64,000 nucleotides of DNA from Chloroflexota bacterium (lineage in GTDB: Bacteria > Chloroflexota > UBA11872), in contig JAJDVX010000030.1 in assembly GCA_022825895.1 (NCBI GenBank), forward strand, positions 46,751-110,750, given 5' to 3'. The position numbers and the translations under genes were made by a program. This document shows, piece by piece, positions 1 through 7,793 of the stretch (within the stretch, counting starts at the first letter, position 1; each line of letters starts with the position of its first letter). Under the pieces are notes generated by a model. The model saw nothing but the letters and a program-made list of their open reading frames with translations, made no database searches and was not told the DNA's origin.

Positions 1-2
1 CA

Positions 3-356
3 GCGCAACCGTCCGCTCGCGTGACCGGCCGCGACTTGCACGCCTTTATCGAATGTCTCGTGGGTAAAGACGCCAGCGTGCTTATGACTGACCAGTGGCC
101 AGCGTGCCGTCGCGCGGGCCGGACTATGCCCCACGCGGTCGTGGACCACGCCGCCCGCTATGTCGATGGCTTCATCCAAGTTAACTCGATCGAGGGCTTC
201 TGGGCGCTCGCGAAGCGCTTCTGGATGGGCAGCCACAACCACTGCAGTCACCAGCACCCGGCCGCCTACATCGTCGAATCCTGCTTCAAGCTCAACGCCC
301 GCAACCACGACAGTCCGTTTGGCGCCTTTGTTCGCGACGCGGTTGCGGTCGCATGA
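3..356 (+). mobile_element. IS1595-family (ISXO2-like) transposase, C-terminal part, cut by the window edge
   Basis: The frame is open from position 3, so the gene begins outside the window; a GTG at 21 exists but is not needed as a start. The visible protein has the C-terminal signature of ISXO2-like DDE-type transposases: an Asp after a short hydrophobic run (VLMTD), a His-Val-Val-Asp-His stretch before a Tyr-Val segment, then VNSIEGFW with the catalytic-type Glu, followed by a lysine/arginine-rich helix, a G-S-H-N-H motif and an N-A-R-N end. This enzyme cuts and joins the ends of its insertion sequence. Its stop codon (354-356) overlaps the ATG of the methyltransferase gene at 353 by four bases. 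Whether the element is complete cannot be judged because the left end is missing. Confidence 0.8.
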
Positions 357-1972
357 ATCGACTCTATTACGGCGATTGCTTGACCATCCTGCAAGACTTC
401 GGCCTGTCGAGCGTCGACCTGATCTATCTGGACCCACCCTTCAACTCAAACCGGCAATACAACGCGATTTACCGAGATCATACGGGCCGCCCGCTGCCTG
501 ATCAGGTCGAAGCGTTCTGCGATACTTGGGAGTTGGACGATGAGCGCGAGCGCGCGATTCGTGCCATGCCGGTGCTCATGCGCGAAAGCGGCATCGACGA
601 TGACACGGCGGAACTCTGGCGGCTCTGGATGCGGGCGCTGCGCCATACGCAGCCGCGCCTGCTGGCTTATCTGTCCTACATGGCGCAGCGGCTTCTCATC
701 ATGCACCGCATCCTCAAGCCTACTGGCTCGATCTACCTGCACTGCGACCCGACAGCCAGCCACTACATTAAGGCGCTGCTGGATGCAATTTTCAAGCACG
801 ACAACTTCAGGAACGAGATTGTCTGGAAGCGCACGTCGGGCCACAGTGACGCTCAACGCTTCGGAAGTGTCCACGACACCATCCTGTTCTATGCTCGCTC
901 CCCACACGCCACCTGGAACCCAACGTTTCAGCCGTTTGATGAGTCGTACGTCACGCAGTACTACCGCTATCAGGACGAGGACGGGCGACGGTGGATGTCA
1001 GGCGACATCAGCGCGTCGGGTCTTCGTGGTGGTGGGTACGAGTACGAATGGAAGGGGATACGGCGCACCTGGCGCGTGCCGCAGACAACCATGAAGCGGC
1101 TCGATCAGGAAGGGCGAATCTTCTACACCCGTAATGGGATTGCTCGGATTAAGCGATACCTGGACGAGTCGGACGGTCTACGGGCACAAGACGTGTGGAC
1201 CGATATTGGCGCACTGCGGTCCTGGCATAAGGAACGAATGGGCTACGCAACACAGAAGCCTGTTGCGCTATTGGAACGGATCATCGCAGCGAGCAGCAAT
1301 CCGGGCGACGTGGTGCTCGATCCATTCTGCGGGTGCGCCAGCACGCTCGAAGCGGCACACAACCTTGGCCGTCGCTGGATCGGAGTCGATATCGCCATCC
1401 ACGCCATTAAGCGCGTCGCGAGTGTTCGGCTTACGGAGCGGTGCGGACTGATCGAGGGCGAAGACTTCACCGTTGAAGGCGTGCCGCGCAATCTTGAAGG
1501 TGCGCAGGACTTATGGGAGCGCGACAAGTACCACTTCCAGAAATGGGCGGTCGAACAGGTTGACGGATTCGTAACCACGAAGCGCACGTCGGACGGTGGG
1601 ATCGACGGGCGGCTCTATTTCGCGCTCCACAACGATTCCGACCTGCAAAGCATGGTGCTGGAAGTGAAGGGCGGGCGGACGGTCAGCATCCGCGATCTGC
1701 GGGCGCTGCAAGGCGTGCTGGAAAACGGGGAGGCGCTGCTGGCCGGCCTGATTGCGCTCAACCCCTTAGGACCTACCCAGGCGCGAAACTTCGCCAGATT
1801 CGCCGCCAGCGCGGGCACGATGGACGTGTTGGGCATCGAATACCCGCGGCTGCAAGTCTTGACGGTGGCGGAGATTCTGGACGGGCGGCGATTCAAGACC
1901 CCGACAGTGGTCGGACGACATGAATCACAGCCCGTCCTACCAGGAATCCCGAGTTTGGCATCAAAGGTTTAG
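353..1972 (+). CDS. Beta-class DNA methyltransferase with C-terminal Mrr-like nuclease domain
   Basis: A 539-residue site-specific DNA methyltransferase that would modify adenine N6 or cytosine N4. The catalytic motif IV, DPPF, lies at residues 27-30, and the S-adenosylmethionine motif I (DPFCGCAST) comes late, near 323-331, followed by GRRWIGVDI; this order defines the beta class. After about residue 360 there is an extra domain with D-G-G-I-D-G near 413-418 and L-E-V-K-G-G near 436-441, the Asp...Glu-x-Lys spacing of Mrr/PD-(D/E)xK restriction nucleases (Mrr itself normally has Q-x-K). The protein could therefore combine modification and cleavage in one chain, or the nuclease part may only bind DNA. 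The start overlaps the transposase stop (ATGA) and has no ribosome binding site of its own, suggesting translational coupling. No specificity subunit or separate restriction gene follows. Confidence 0.82.
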   Translation: MNRLYYGDCLTILQDFGLSSVDLIYLDPPFNSNRQYNAIYRDHTGRPLPDQVEAFCDTWELDDERERAIRAMPVLMRESGIDDDTAELWRLWMRALRHTQPRLLAYLSYMAQRLLIMHRILKPTGSIYLHCDPTASHYIKALLDAIFKHDNFRNEIVWKRTSGHSDAQRFGSVHDTILFYARSPHATWNPTFQPFDESYVTQYYRYQDEDGRRWMSGDISASGLRGGGYEYEWKGIRRTWRVPQTTMKRLDQEGRIFYTRNGIARIKRYLDESDGLRAQDVWTDIGALRSWHKERMGYATQKPVALLERIIAASSNPGDVVLDPFCGCASTLEAAHNLGRRWIGVDIAIHAIKRVASVRLTERCGLIEGEDFTVEGVPRNLEGAQDLWERDKYHFQKWAVEQVDGFVTTKRTSDGGIDGRLYFALHNDSDLQSMVLEVKGGRTVSIRDLRALQGVLENGEALLAGLIALNPLGPTQARNFARFAASAGTMDVLGIEYPRLQVLTVAEILDGRRFKTPTVVGRHESQPVLPGIPSLASKV

Positions 1973-2107
1973 CTGAATGAGCCGCAGAATCCCTGTGAGC
2001 AGAAGTCCGACCAGCAGCCCTAGCGCACAATTCAGGAGCCACACCAAGAATCCGTGGGCACGCGACGTGGACGAGGAACTGCTGGGCTTGGCCGCCTCGT
2101 TGCTCAT
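1961..2107 (-). CDS. Small single-span membrane peptide (48 aa), tentative
   Basis: A 48-codon frame from ATG 2107 to TGA 1961. It has a serine-rich polar N-terminus (about residues 8-15) followed by one long hydrophobic helix (about 20-44, rich in Leu, Gly and Val), ending shortly after the helix. The hydrophobic segment sits exactly where a membrane anchor would be expected, which is unlikely to arise as an antisense shadow because most of it lies outside the methyltransferase gene; only the last 12 bases overlap it, tail to tail. No good ribosome binding site is visible. It lies downstream of the minus-strand gene 2125-2766 by 17 bases and could be its operon partner. Function unknown. Confidence 0.35.
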   Translation of the reverse strand: MSNEAAKPSSSSSTSRAHGFLVWLLNCALGLLVGLLLTGILRLIQLNL

Positions 2108-2124
2108 GGTAGGGCATCTCATGA

Positions 2125-2766
2125 TCATGCCCAGATCATCGTAGCAGAAGCCTCAGCCGCCGTCGGTGTGGTTGGCGAGGCCGGCGGCATTGCGTCTTCG
2201 GGCATCGATCCCTGACCACACGCACGAAGCACTTGAATGGCGGGATGAATGTTCGTCCGATAGTCGAACTCGAAGCGGGCTGCGTATGACGGGCCTCCTT
2301 CGTCAAATCGTCCCCAAAACGAAAACGAAGGCGTACGCGTGATCCGTTGGGCCAGTCGGAGGTCGGAAGGTGCCGTGACATAGGACTCGGTCGCTCGAAA
2401 GCCCCACTGGCTTGTGAGGTGTTCGCCTTCGCCAATGCGATAGGTCACTTGGACATGACCCTGGTAGCCGCTAACGACATGAATCGGAGTCACGAGCTGT
2501 ACGTGAACATCAACGCGTTGCTCGGGCAAGACGCACTCAATGATCAGCCAATGACCCTCACGCGACCGGTGCTTGACCGTCTTGTGGTACTCGCCTGACT
2601 CTGGATGAAAGTGAGAATCGTCGGTCCACGCAATAGGCTTCGGGATGAATCGCGACTCGACTTCATCCCAGACAAGTGAGGTGATGGGAACCGCTAGAGC
2701 GACTGCAATCAAGACTTGAATCAATATGGACTGAAGGAAACCTTGGACGATGCCCGAGAAATTCAT
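2125..2766 (-). CDS. Hypothetical membrane-anchored protein
   Basis: A 213-residue protein that I do not recognise. An N-terminal hydrophobic helix (about residues 10-32) would anchor it in the membrane or act as an uncleaved signal; the rest is polar, with a beta-rich look (alternating Val/Thr/Tyr strands) and a Pro/Thr/Ala-rich tail in the last 25 residues. Such an arrangement suits an extracytoplasmic domain. The opposite strand gives shorter, Arg/Ser-rich frames with no domain character, so this strand is preferred. It lies just outside the methyltransferase gene and begins the run of unrecognised membrane proteins that extends to about 7500, interrupted only by the dehydrogenase at 3033. 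Confidence 0.55.
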   Translation of the reverse strand: MNFSGIVQGFLQSILIQVLIAVALAVPITSLVWDEVESRFIPKPIAWTDDSHFHPESGEYHKTVKHRSREGHWLIIECVLPEQRVDVHVQLVTPIHVVSGYQGHVQVTYRIGEGEHLTSQWGFRATESYVTAPSDLRLAQRITRTPSFSFWGRFDEGGPSYAARFEFDYRTNIHPAIQVLRACGQGSMPEDAMPPASPTTPTAAEASATMIWA

Positions 2767-3032
2767 TCACGTAATCCTTCAACGCCGATCCTTCTACCGC
2801 CACGCCCTCAGCCTAGCACGTTTGATCTAGTCCATAACTACTCACTCCGTTTCGGCAAAGCCATCGTCTAATTTCCTCTCCGGGGGGAGGGCAGCGCCTG
2901 TACCGGACACGATCCGAGGATGACGGGTCTTCCCGGCTCACAACCCCAAACAGGCCACAACCAGGAAAACAGTAGACGCAACGAATATACGATGGCCGGA
3001 AGTCATCCCGTCCGCCGGCCACAGGAGGCGAC

Positions 3033-4019
3033 ATGAAGCGCATGGCCAAGCCCGAAGGCCGCGGCAACGTGGTCTTGGAAGACGCCCCCATCCCCGAACC
3101 CGGCTACGGCCAGGTCCGCGTCAAAGCCGTCCGTAGCCTCATCAGCCGCGGCTCCGAAATCGGCCGGCGCTACGTCCTGGAAGAAGCCGTCGATCCGCAA
3201 ATCATGGGCTACTCCATGGCCGGCGTGGTGGATGCCCTCGGTGAGGGCGTGCAGCACCTCGCCGTCGGCGACCGCGTCGGCGCCGTCGCGCCGCACGCCC
3301 AATACGTCGTCGGCGCCGCCATCCCCGAGCGCCAGGCCAAGCTGCCCGAAATCCTCCCGCTCTCCCCCAGCGTCACCTGGGACCAGGCCCCCTACTGGAT
3401 GCTCAGCGCCTCCGCCGTTCGCTGGACCGACATCGCCCCGTTCCAACCCGGCAACGTCATCGTCGTCCTCGGCCAGGGCCTCGTCGGCAGCCTCATCCTC
3501 CAGGTCATGCGTGCCATCGACGCCGGACGCCTCATCGCCGTCGACGCCGCCCCGCTCCGCTGCGAGCTTGCCGCCGCGCTGGGTGCCGACCACGTCGTCA
3601 ATGCGGCCGAAGAGGACCCTGTCGCCGCCGTCAGGCGACTCTCCGAGGGCGTCGGCGCGGACCTGGTCGTTTACGCAGTCGGCGGACCCGCCGGCCCCAG
3701 AGCCTTCCGACAGGGCATGGAAATGCTCGCCGAGGGCGGCGCCCTCCACCTCATCGGCAAGTACGAGCAGCAATACCTGCCCCTCAGCTCCGAAATCATC
3801 CAGAGCCGCCGCATCGTGGGCGGCTACTTCGGCGGCCAGTGGCACATCGGCTCCGCCCGCCGCGCCCTCGCCCTCATCGAATCCGGCGCCATCGCCCCCG
3901 ACCGCATGACCACCCACCGCTTCCCCTACACCCGCGCCCCCGAAGCCTTCCACCTCCTCCACGACCACCCCCACCAAACCCTCGGCGTCCTCCTCCACTG
4001 GGACCTCGACGACAGCTAA
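3033..4019 (+). CDS. Medium-chain dehydrogenase/reductase (zinc-type alcohol dehydrogenase superfamily)
   Basis: A 328-residue MDR-superfamily oxidoreductase using NAD(P). The N-terminal GroES-like domain (about 1-140) has the G-Y-S-M-A-G-V-V and V-G-D-R-V-G core, but at the place of the usual catalytic Cys there is S-L-I-S-R-G-S-E, so the standard catalytic-zinc Cys is absent, as in several sugar- or polyol-acting MDR subgroups. The Rossmann domain carries GQGLVG followed by IAVDA at the end of the second strand. The start is ATG 3033, directly preceded by an AGGAGG-type site (3025-3030 region). Substrate cannot be read from sequence. A decayed duplicate of the 3' end of this gene lies at 7605-7793, so at least two copies once flanked the intervening island. 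Confidence 0.85.
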   Translation: MKRMAKPEGRGNVVLEDAPIPEPGYGQVRVKAVRSLISRGSEIGRRYVLEEAVDPQIMGYSMAGVVDALGEGVQHLAVGDRVGAVAPHAQYVVGAAIPERQAKLPEILPLSPSVTWDQAPYWMLSASAVRWTDIAPFQPGNVIVVLGQGLVGSLILQVMRAIDAGRLIAVDAAPLRCELAAALGADHVVNAAEEDPVAAVRRLSEGVGADLVVYAVGGPAGPRAFRQGMEMLAEGGALHLIGKYEQQYLPLSSEIIQSRRIVGGYFGGQWHIGSARRALALIESGAIAPDRMTTHRFPYTRAPEAFHLLHDHPHQTLGVLLHWDLDDS

Positions 4020-4592
4020 CCGGCCAAACGTCTCAATCGGCGGGCCAGCAGGCCAGCCTGCAAGAACGCGCCGACGAACGCTTAGACGATGCCTGCGTGC
4101 TAGACAGCGTGGATGACCCGCGCCGCGTGCGCTCCCACGTTCCGCAGGCCGCCGTCGCCCAGGTGTCTCTGAGCTGCAACCGGGGGCTGCCGGACTATCT
4201 GCTCCAGGAAGCGCAAAGCCTGACTGCTGCTAACGACTGTTGTGGCTGGTGAATTAATCTGCGCAAGCCTTTGCACTTGGAGTTATTCGGGGAGATATAA
4301 TCATGCACCGACACTTGACGGTGATCGGGCTGGATCCGAAACCTCAAGGGGGGACGACACGAGCCAACGAGGTATCGAATGCCCTGGCTCACTCGCCCTC
4401 GGCAGGGGGAATCGGAGCATGAACTTGGCAGGTCAGCAAGAAAGGAATGAATCCCTAGAGAACCCAACATCGTGCTCGTAACGCGCCGGGCTGAAATGCT
4501 CACGGCCGCCGCCGTAAACGTCGCCGTGCTGTCGTCTGGCGATACAGTCGAATCAAAGAGTTGACGAGCACATCAGCCGATAGGAGGTTGTC
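4020..4592 (+). other. Intergenic region without a convincing gene
   Basis: About 570 bases between the dehydrogenase gene and the first island gene. Short frames exist on both strands (for example 4242-4481) but show no domain, no good ribosome binding site and a composition typical of non-coding sequence. The base composition falls visibly from the GC-rich dehydrogenase end towards 4250-4590, which fits a junction between chromosomal backbone and acquired DNA. No clear repeat, tRNA or hairpin terminator was seen. Confidence 0.5.
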
Positions 4593-5060
4593 ATGCGGCA
4601 AAAGGTCGGCCTGGCCATCGCGGGCTTCCTGCTGGTAGCTCTGGCAATGGCGGTGGGGATCGGTGTTGGCCAACTCGGCACGGCGTTCCTCTGGTCGCGA
4701 CTGGCAACCTCGGTTTCGTATTCAAGTGTTGAGACGACCTACGACTCGGTCCAGGAGTTCAACGAGAGCATTGAAGTCGTCGATCTCGCATGGCGAAGGC
4801 TGGGTGATACCGACCACTTTGGCCAACGAATCACATTCAAGTACACCGTCCACAACCTGTCGGACGAGGACATAACCATCAATAGCTGGCGAAGTTTCAT
4901 TCCCGTGTTTGTTGATGCAGAAGGCTTCGCCATTCATGAAGCGGCAACCGGTGGTGAGTTCATTGTCCCGGCCAATGGGGAGTTCACCCACACCGGCGTC
5001 GAGCATATTGAAACCGAATTGTACGATCAGATCGTCGATCTGCGACTCTTGGGGATTTAG
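4593..5060 (+). CDS. Hypothetical membrane-anchored Ig-like protein, paralogue A
   Basis: A 155-residue protein with an N-terminal membrane helix (about residues 6-35) and an exported beta-sandwich-like domain (about 55-155). The start ATG 4593 has a strong AGGAGG site 6-7 bases upstream. The C-terminal part carries D-A-E-G-F-A, F-I-V-P-A-N-G-E-F-T and a final L-L-G-I, all of which recur in the gene at 5320-5781 (S-E-G-F-A, F-T-V-P-A-N-G-E-Y-T, V-L-G-V). This layout resembles DUF4352/FxLYD-type extracellular domains that sense or stabilise at the cell surface, but identity is too weak to name a family. Function unknown. Confidence 0.7.
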   Translation: MRQKVGLAIAGFLLVALAMAVGIGVGQLGTAFLWSRLATSVSYSSVETTYDSVQEFNESIEVVDLAWRRLGDTDHFGQRITFKYTVHNLSDEDITINSWRSFIPVFVDAEGFAIHEAATGGEFIVPANGEFTHTGVEHIETELYDQIVDLRLLGI

Positions 5061-5319
5061 CCGTGGAGAGCAGGCGATGAACGCGCGAATTCGGATACCT
5101 CCGACCGCCGTATCGGGCACTGCGGATGGACCTGCAGGCTTCTTGCTGAACGAGATCTACAGGACGCCCGCCAGCGGCATCGAAGTTTCGATCGAAGAGT
5201 CGTGAACCGACTGGAGCGTCAACGGATCGCCGCTTCAGTCGGAGGGCGTCGCCGCCGAATTCCAAGCGGGCACTTTTTTCGCAAGGGTGCTTGTTTCTTG
5301 GGGGAGGCGTGAGCTGACT

Positions 5320-5781
5320 ATGAAGAAATCAACGATCGCGCTGCTGACCGTGGGTGCGTGCATTCTCGTCGTAGTCTCCGTGATTGCCGGCATGTTGGTA
5401 TATCTCTTGGTTATCCGCACGATTGTGTCGTCAGCGTACTCGCCGCTTGAAGAAGAAACTATTAATGAGGATATTGTGGTGGTTGAGGACTCTGTTGAAT
5501 GGAGGCTGATATCGCAATCCGATGACTATGGCAATGAAGCGCGCATTTCTTTTAGGTTCACGTTACGCAACCCGACCGGCGAGGATATCGAGGTTCGCGT
5601 GTTTGACCTGCGCATCTGGTTCTTTGATTCTGAAGGCTTTGCTCTTGCTCGCTACAACTACGCTGACGAGTTCACCGTGCCCGCCAATGGCGAATACACC
5701 TACTCGGCGCCGCACACCCTGCGGGGCGGCCTCGGCGAGCAAGTGGCCTTCATTGAAGTCCTGGGAGTGCGATCGATATGA
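5320..5781 (+). CDS. Hypothetical membrane-anchored Ig-like protein, paralogue B
   Basis: A 153-residue protein when started at ATG 5320 (MKKSTIALL), which I prefer over an in-frame upstream codon at 5287 because the lysines then sit directly before the membrane helix (about residues 5-31) and a GGGGGAGG run lies at 5300-5307. The exported part shares with 4593-5060 the order of motifs: a D-E/D-D acidic region, an F-x-L-x-N-x-T/S strand, E-G-F-A, E-F-T-V-P-A-N-G-E-Y-T-Y and a terminal hydrophobic V-L-G. The two genes are therefore a diverged tandem pair about 260 bases apart. No partner of known function is adjacent. Confidence 0.7.
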   Translation: MKKSTIALLTVGACILVVVSVIAGMLVYLLVIRTIVSSAYSPLEEETINEDIVVVEDSVEWRLISQSDDYGNEARISFRFTLRNPTGEDIEVRVFDLRIWFFDSEGFALARYNYADEFTVPANGEYTYSAPHTLRGGLGEQVAFIEVLGVRSI

Positions 5782-5859
5782 AAGTTCGGAAGGCCATCGT
5801 TTGAGACACCTGGGCCAATCCGGGCTAAGCTCACTTCAGGATCTATCCTTTGGCCTCAG

Positions 5860-6039
5860 ATGATCCTTCACGATTGGCCGCCGCCAAAACCCGACGACAT
5901 GCCCACCGACGAGTACGTCGAGTCCTGGTTCGGAGGCGGGCTGTGCGGGGTGCTGGTCGGCCTGCTGATTGTTGGCCTGCTGGCGTTGATCGCCTGGCTG
6001 ATTAGCGGCGGCATGGAAACCACGCTTTTTAGTTTCTAA
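5860..6039 (+). CDS. Small proline-rich single-span membrane protein (59 aa)
   Basis: A 59-codon frame from ATG 5860 to TAA 6037-6039. The first 24 residues are polar and rich in Pro and Asp (about residues 6-18), then a Gly-rich turn leads into a strong membrane helix (about 28-49) and a short polar end. The frame stops three bases before a clear bidirectional terminator, which supports it being a real last gene of the plus-strand island unit (4593, 5320, 5860). No strong ribosome binding site was identified upstream. I do not recognise a family. Confidence 0.5.
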   Translation: MILHDWPPPKPDDMPTDEYVESWFGGGLCGVLVGLLIVGLLALIAWLISGGMETTLFSF

Positions 6040-6041
6040 AT

Positions 6042-6084
6042 AAAAAGCCCTGGGCAGGTTCCCCTGGCCAGGGCTCCTCTTTTT
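6042..6084 (+). terminator. Bidirectional intrinsic terminator
   Basis: Stem AGCCCTGG (6046-6053) pairs with CCAGGGCT (6068-6075); after one G-G mismatch a further CAGG/CCTG (6055-6058 with 6063-6066) pairs around a TTCC loop. An A-run (6042-6046) precedes and a T-run (6080-6084) follows, so it can stop transcription from the plus-strand gene at 5860 and from the minus-strand gene at 6088-6582, whose stop codon lies four bases away. Confidence 0.85.
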
Positions 6085-6087
6085 ATT

Positions 6088-6582
6088 CTACGTTCCGACG
6101 ACTTCCTGAAATGTCGCACGCCAGGGTCCGGTCAGCTCCACGATGAGTAACGCCGGTCCAGATGGTGCGATGATTTCTTCAGCGGTCTGCTCCACATCGT
6201 CGTCGTTGACAATCAATGGAAAGACCGATGAATGCCAGCGTGCCGAAAACTGCAACGCTCGCAACATGAGCATTGCGCCTTCACCGTCCTGGCCATCAAT
6301 GCGAATGCGCCAAGTCCCCTCTTCAAGCTGAATAGGTGCCGGTTCCTGCCCTTCGCCACTTATCGAATATCGAATGGATATCGTATCGTCACGAATAATG
6401 GCGATATCTTCTTCGACCAACGCGCCGGAACCGCGAGTCACTCCCTCTATTTGTTCAATGACTCTTGTTTCCGACACGACGCTGGTTGAGCTTGAGAGCG
6501 CCACACTCAACACAAGGATTGCGGCAATGATTGCGAGTGCCACCGCAATGACAACCAAGCTGGCTGTCGTTATCTGTTTCAT
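6088..6582 (-). CDS. Hypothetical membrane-anchored exported protein
   Basis: A 164-residue protein with two residues of positive/polar start (MKQITT) followed by a membrane helix (about 7-32) and an exported domain of about 130 residues with alternating beta-strand character. ATG 6582 has an AAAGGAG site 7-8 bases upstream. It has the same general build as 4593 and 5320 (short cytoplasmic end, one helix, one beta-rich domain), but I cannot align it convincingly with them. It is convergent with the plus-strand unit and shares their terminator. Function unknown. Confidence 0.7.
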   Translation of the reverse strand: MKQITTASLVVIAVALAIIAAILVLSVALSSSTSVVSETRVIEQIEGVTRGSGALVEEDIAIIRDDTISIRYSISGEGQEPAPIQLEEGTWRIRIDGQDGEGAMLMLRALQFSARWHSSVFPLIVNDDDVEQTAEEIIAPSGPALLIVELTGPWRATFQEVVGT

Positions 6583-6614
6583 GCCGTGCTCCTTTCAGTT
6601 TCAGCATCAAAAGC

Positions 6615-6644
6615 CCCGGCCCTGGCCTGAAGGCCAGGGCCGGG
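6615..6644 (-). terminator. Strong GC hairpin, likely minus-strand terminator
   Basis: A perfect 13-base-pair stem (6615-6627 with 6632-6644) around a TGAA loop. Read on the minus strand it follows the stop of the gene at 6670-6882 and is followed by GGGGCTTTTGA, a short T-run, so it probably ends or attenuates that transcript before the gene at 6088-6582. The stem core repeats the CCCTGGCC/GGCCAGGG sequence of the terminator at 6042-6084. Confidence 0.65.
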
Positions 6645-6669
6645 AGAGACCCGGTTCGCCCACCTGCGC

Positions 6670-6882
6670 TCACATGAACAGGACAAAGGGAGGGCCGGGG
6701 ATGATCAGGTCCAAGATGGTCAAGATCACCATCACGGCTACGACGAGCGCGAGGGCGCGGACCACGACATCCACCTTCCATGTGGTGGATCGATTCGGCG
6801 AGCGCCAGATGATGATGCTGCTGCCGATCAACGCGAGCGCCGTGAGGATCAGCGGAACGAGTGGGTCCCAGGCCAAGGCCAT
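6670..6882 (-). CDS. Small two-helix membrane protein
   Basis: A 70-residue protein made almost only of two membrane helices (about residues 8-26 and 40-62) separated by a polar turn containing W-R-S-P-N-R-S. ATG 6882 lies two bases after the stop codon of the upstream secreted-protein gene (6885-7493), so the two are almost certainly cotranscribed. The fold is holin- or anchor-like but no signature supports a function. The hairpin at 6615-6644 lies 25 bases past its stop. Confidence 0.65.
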   Translation of the reverse strand: MALAWDPLVPLILTALALIGSSIIIWRSPNRSTTWKVDVVVRALALVVAVMVILTILDLIIPGPPFVLFM

Positions 6883-6884
6883 GG

Positions 6885-7493
6885 CTATTCGTACCCCGAG
6901 TCCCAGGTCACGAGGCGGCCGTTCGCGTTCACGGTCTTGGTGATCCAGACGATGCCACAGTACAGGCCACAGAACTTACCCTTCACCCGGTCGTCGGCGT
7001 AGTTCTGGCCTTTACCGCCACGCTCGACTACCCGGTAGGTGATGCCCTTAAACCTAATCGTGGGGCTGCTCTTACCCCACGCGCTCAGCTTTGGATCGTT
7101 CGTAATGATACGGCTGTCCCAGCACCACCACGTTTGTGAGTAGAGCTTCGCGGATCCATGCCCGCCGAACCCACCGACCTTCTCCGTCACCTTCGCTGTG
7201 GAACAACCGCTTTCGGCGCTGGCCAGCAGGCTGTTGATACCCGCCTGGACGCCGGAGGTGCTGGCTCCGGGTGCAAGGCTCCATGTTTGTGTTTGGGGTG
7301 GCCGCGATGAGTCGTGGTACGTCACCGTCACCGAGACTTCGGTTCCCAGTGAGTAGAGATCCGATGCCACCCGATTACTGCCAGGGGGTTGTTCGGGTAC
7401 CGGATCTTCCGCACTCACCGTCCCGATCAGTAGGGACGCGCCGACTGCTGTGATCAGCAGGGCAAACACAATTCGGAGCACCGATTGCCACAT
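6885..7493 (-). CDS. Hypothetical secreted protein
   Basis: A 202-residue protein when started at ATG 7493 (MWQSVLRIV), chosen because an AGGAGG site lies six bases upstream; an in-frame codon at 7556 lacks this. A typical Sec signal peptide spans about residues 1-29, ending in T-V-S-A before E-D-P. The mature part is rich in Thr, Ser, Gly and Trp (T-W-W-C-W-D) and contains four or five Cys (one near the middle, one in WWCW, two in F-C-G-L-Y-C-G), consistent with disulphides outside the cell. I do not recognise a family. It heads a minus-strand unit with the two-helix protein at 6670. Confidence 0.7.
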   Translation of the reverse strand: MWQSVLRIVFALLITAVGASLLIGTVSAEDPVPEQPPGSNRVASDLYSLGTEVSVTVTYHDSSRPPQTQTWSLAPGASTSGVQAGINSLLASAESGCSTAKVTEKVGGFGGHGSAKLYSQTWWCWDSRIITNDPKLSAWGKSSPTIRFKGITYRVVERGGKGQNYADDRVKGKFCGLYCGIVWITKTVNANGRLVTWDSGYE

Positions 7494-7604
7494 GGCAATC
7501 CTCCTCGGCTCTGCCCGCCAGGAGAATCGCCGTTGATCCTGACTCCAGCGAGCCATGAACCGGTGGGATCCTATATGAAATAATCTCCATGTGTTAACTC
7601 GCTA

Positions 7605-7793
7605 ATGTAGGTCAGCACATCTAAGGTCGATGGAACAGTCCCTGGCCCTCATCAACTCCGGCGCCGTCAACCCCGACCGCATCACCACCCACCGCGTCCC
7701 CTACACCCGCGCCCCCAAACCCTTCCACCCCCTCCACAACCACCCCAACCAACCCCTCGGCTTCCTCCTCCACCGGGACACCGACGAAACCCA
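7605..7793 (+). pseudogene. Decayed 3' fragment of an MDR dehydrogenase gene
   Basis: From about 7605 the sequence matches the last third of the exon-like end of the intact dehydrogenase at 3033-4019. Translated from 7630 it gives L-A-L-I-N-S-G-A-V and T-T-H-R-V-P-Y-T-R-A-P, against L-A-L-I-E-S-G-A-I and T-T-H-R-F-P-Y-T-R-A-P in the intact protein, and continues to H-N-H-P-N-Q-P-L-G-F-L-L-H. A two-base length change near 7621-7637 breaks the frame with the matching upstream stretch (CACATC at 7615), the first two thirds of the gene are missing, and no stop codon follows where the intact gene ends. It is a relic of a second copy. Confidence 0.8.

Noticed and set aside
3003..3998. 331-codon minus-strand frame opposite the dehydrogenase gene
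   Set aside because: Composed largely of Gly, Ala, Asp and Val repeats typical of antisense of GC-rich genes.
5077..5205. 42-codon frame between the two Ig-like paralogues
   Set aside because: It has a purine-rich stretch upstream and ends neatly, but no hydrophobic segment or motif; evidence is too weak to list as a gene.
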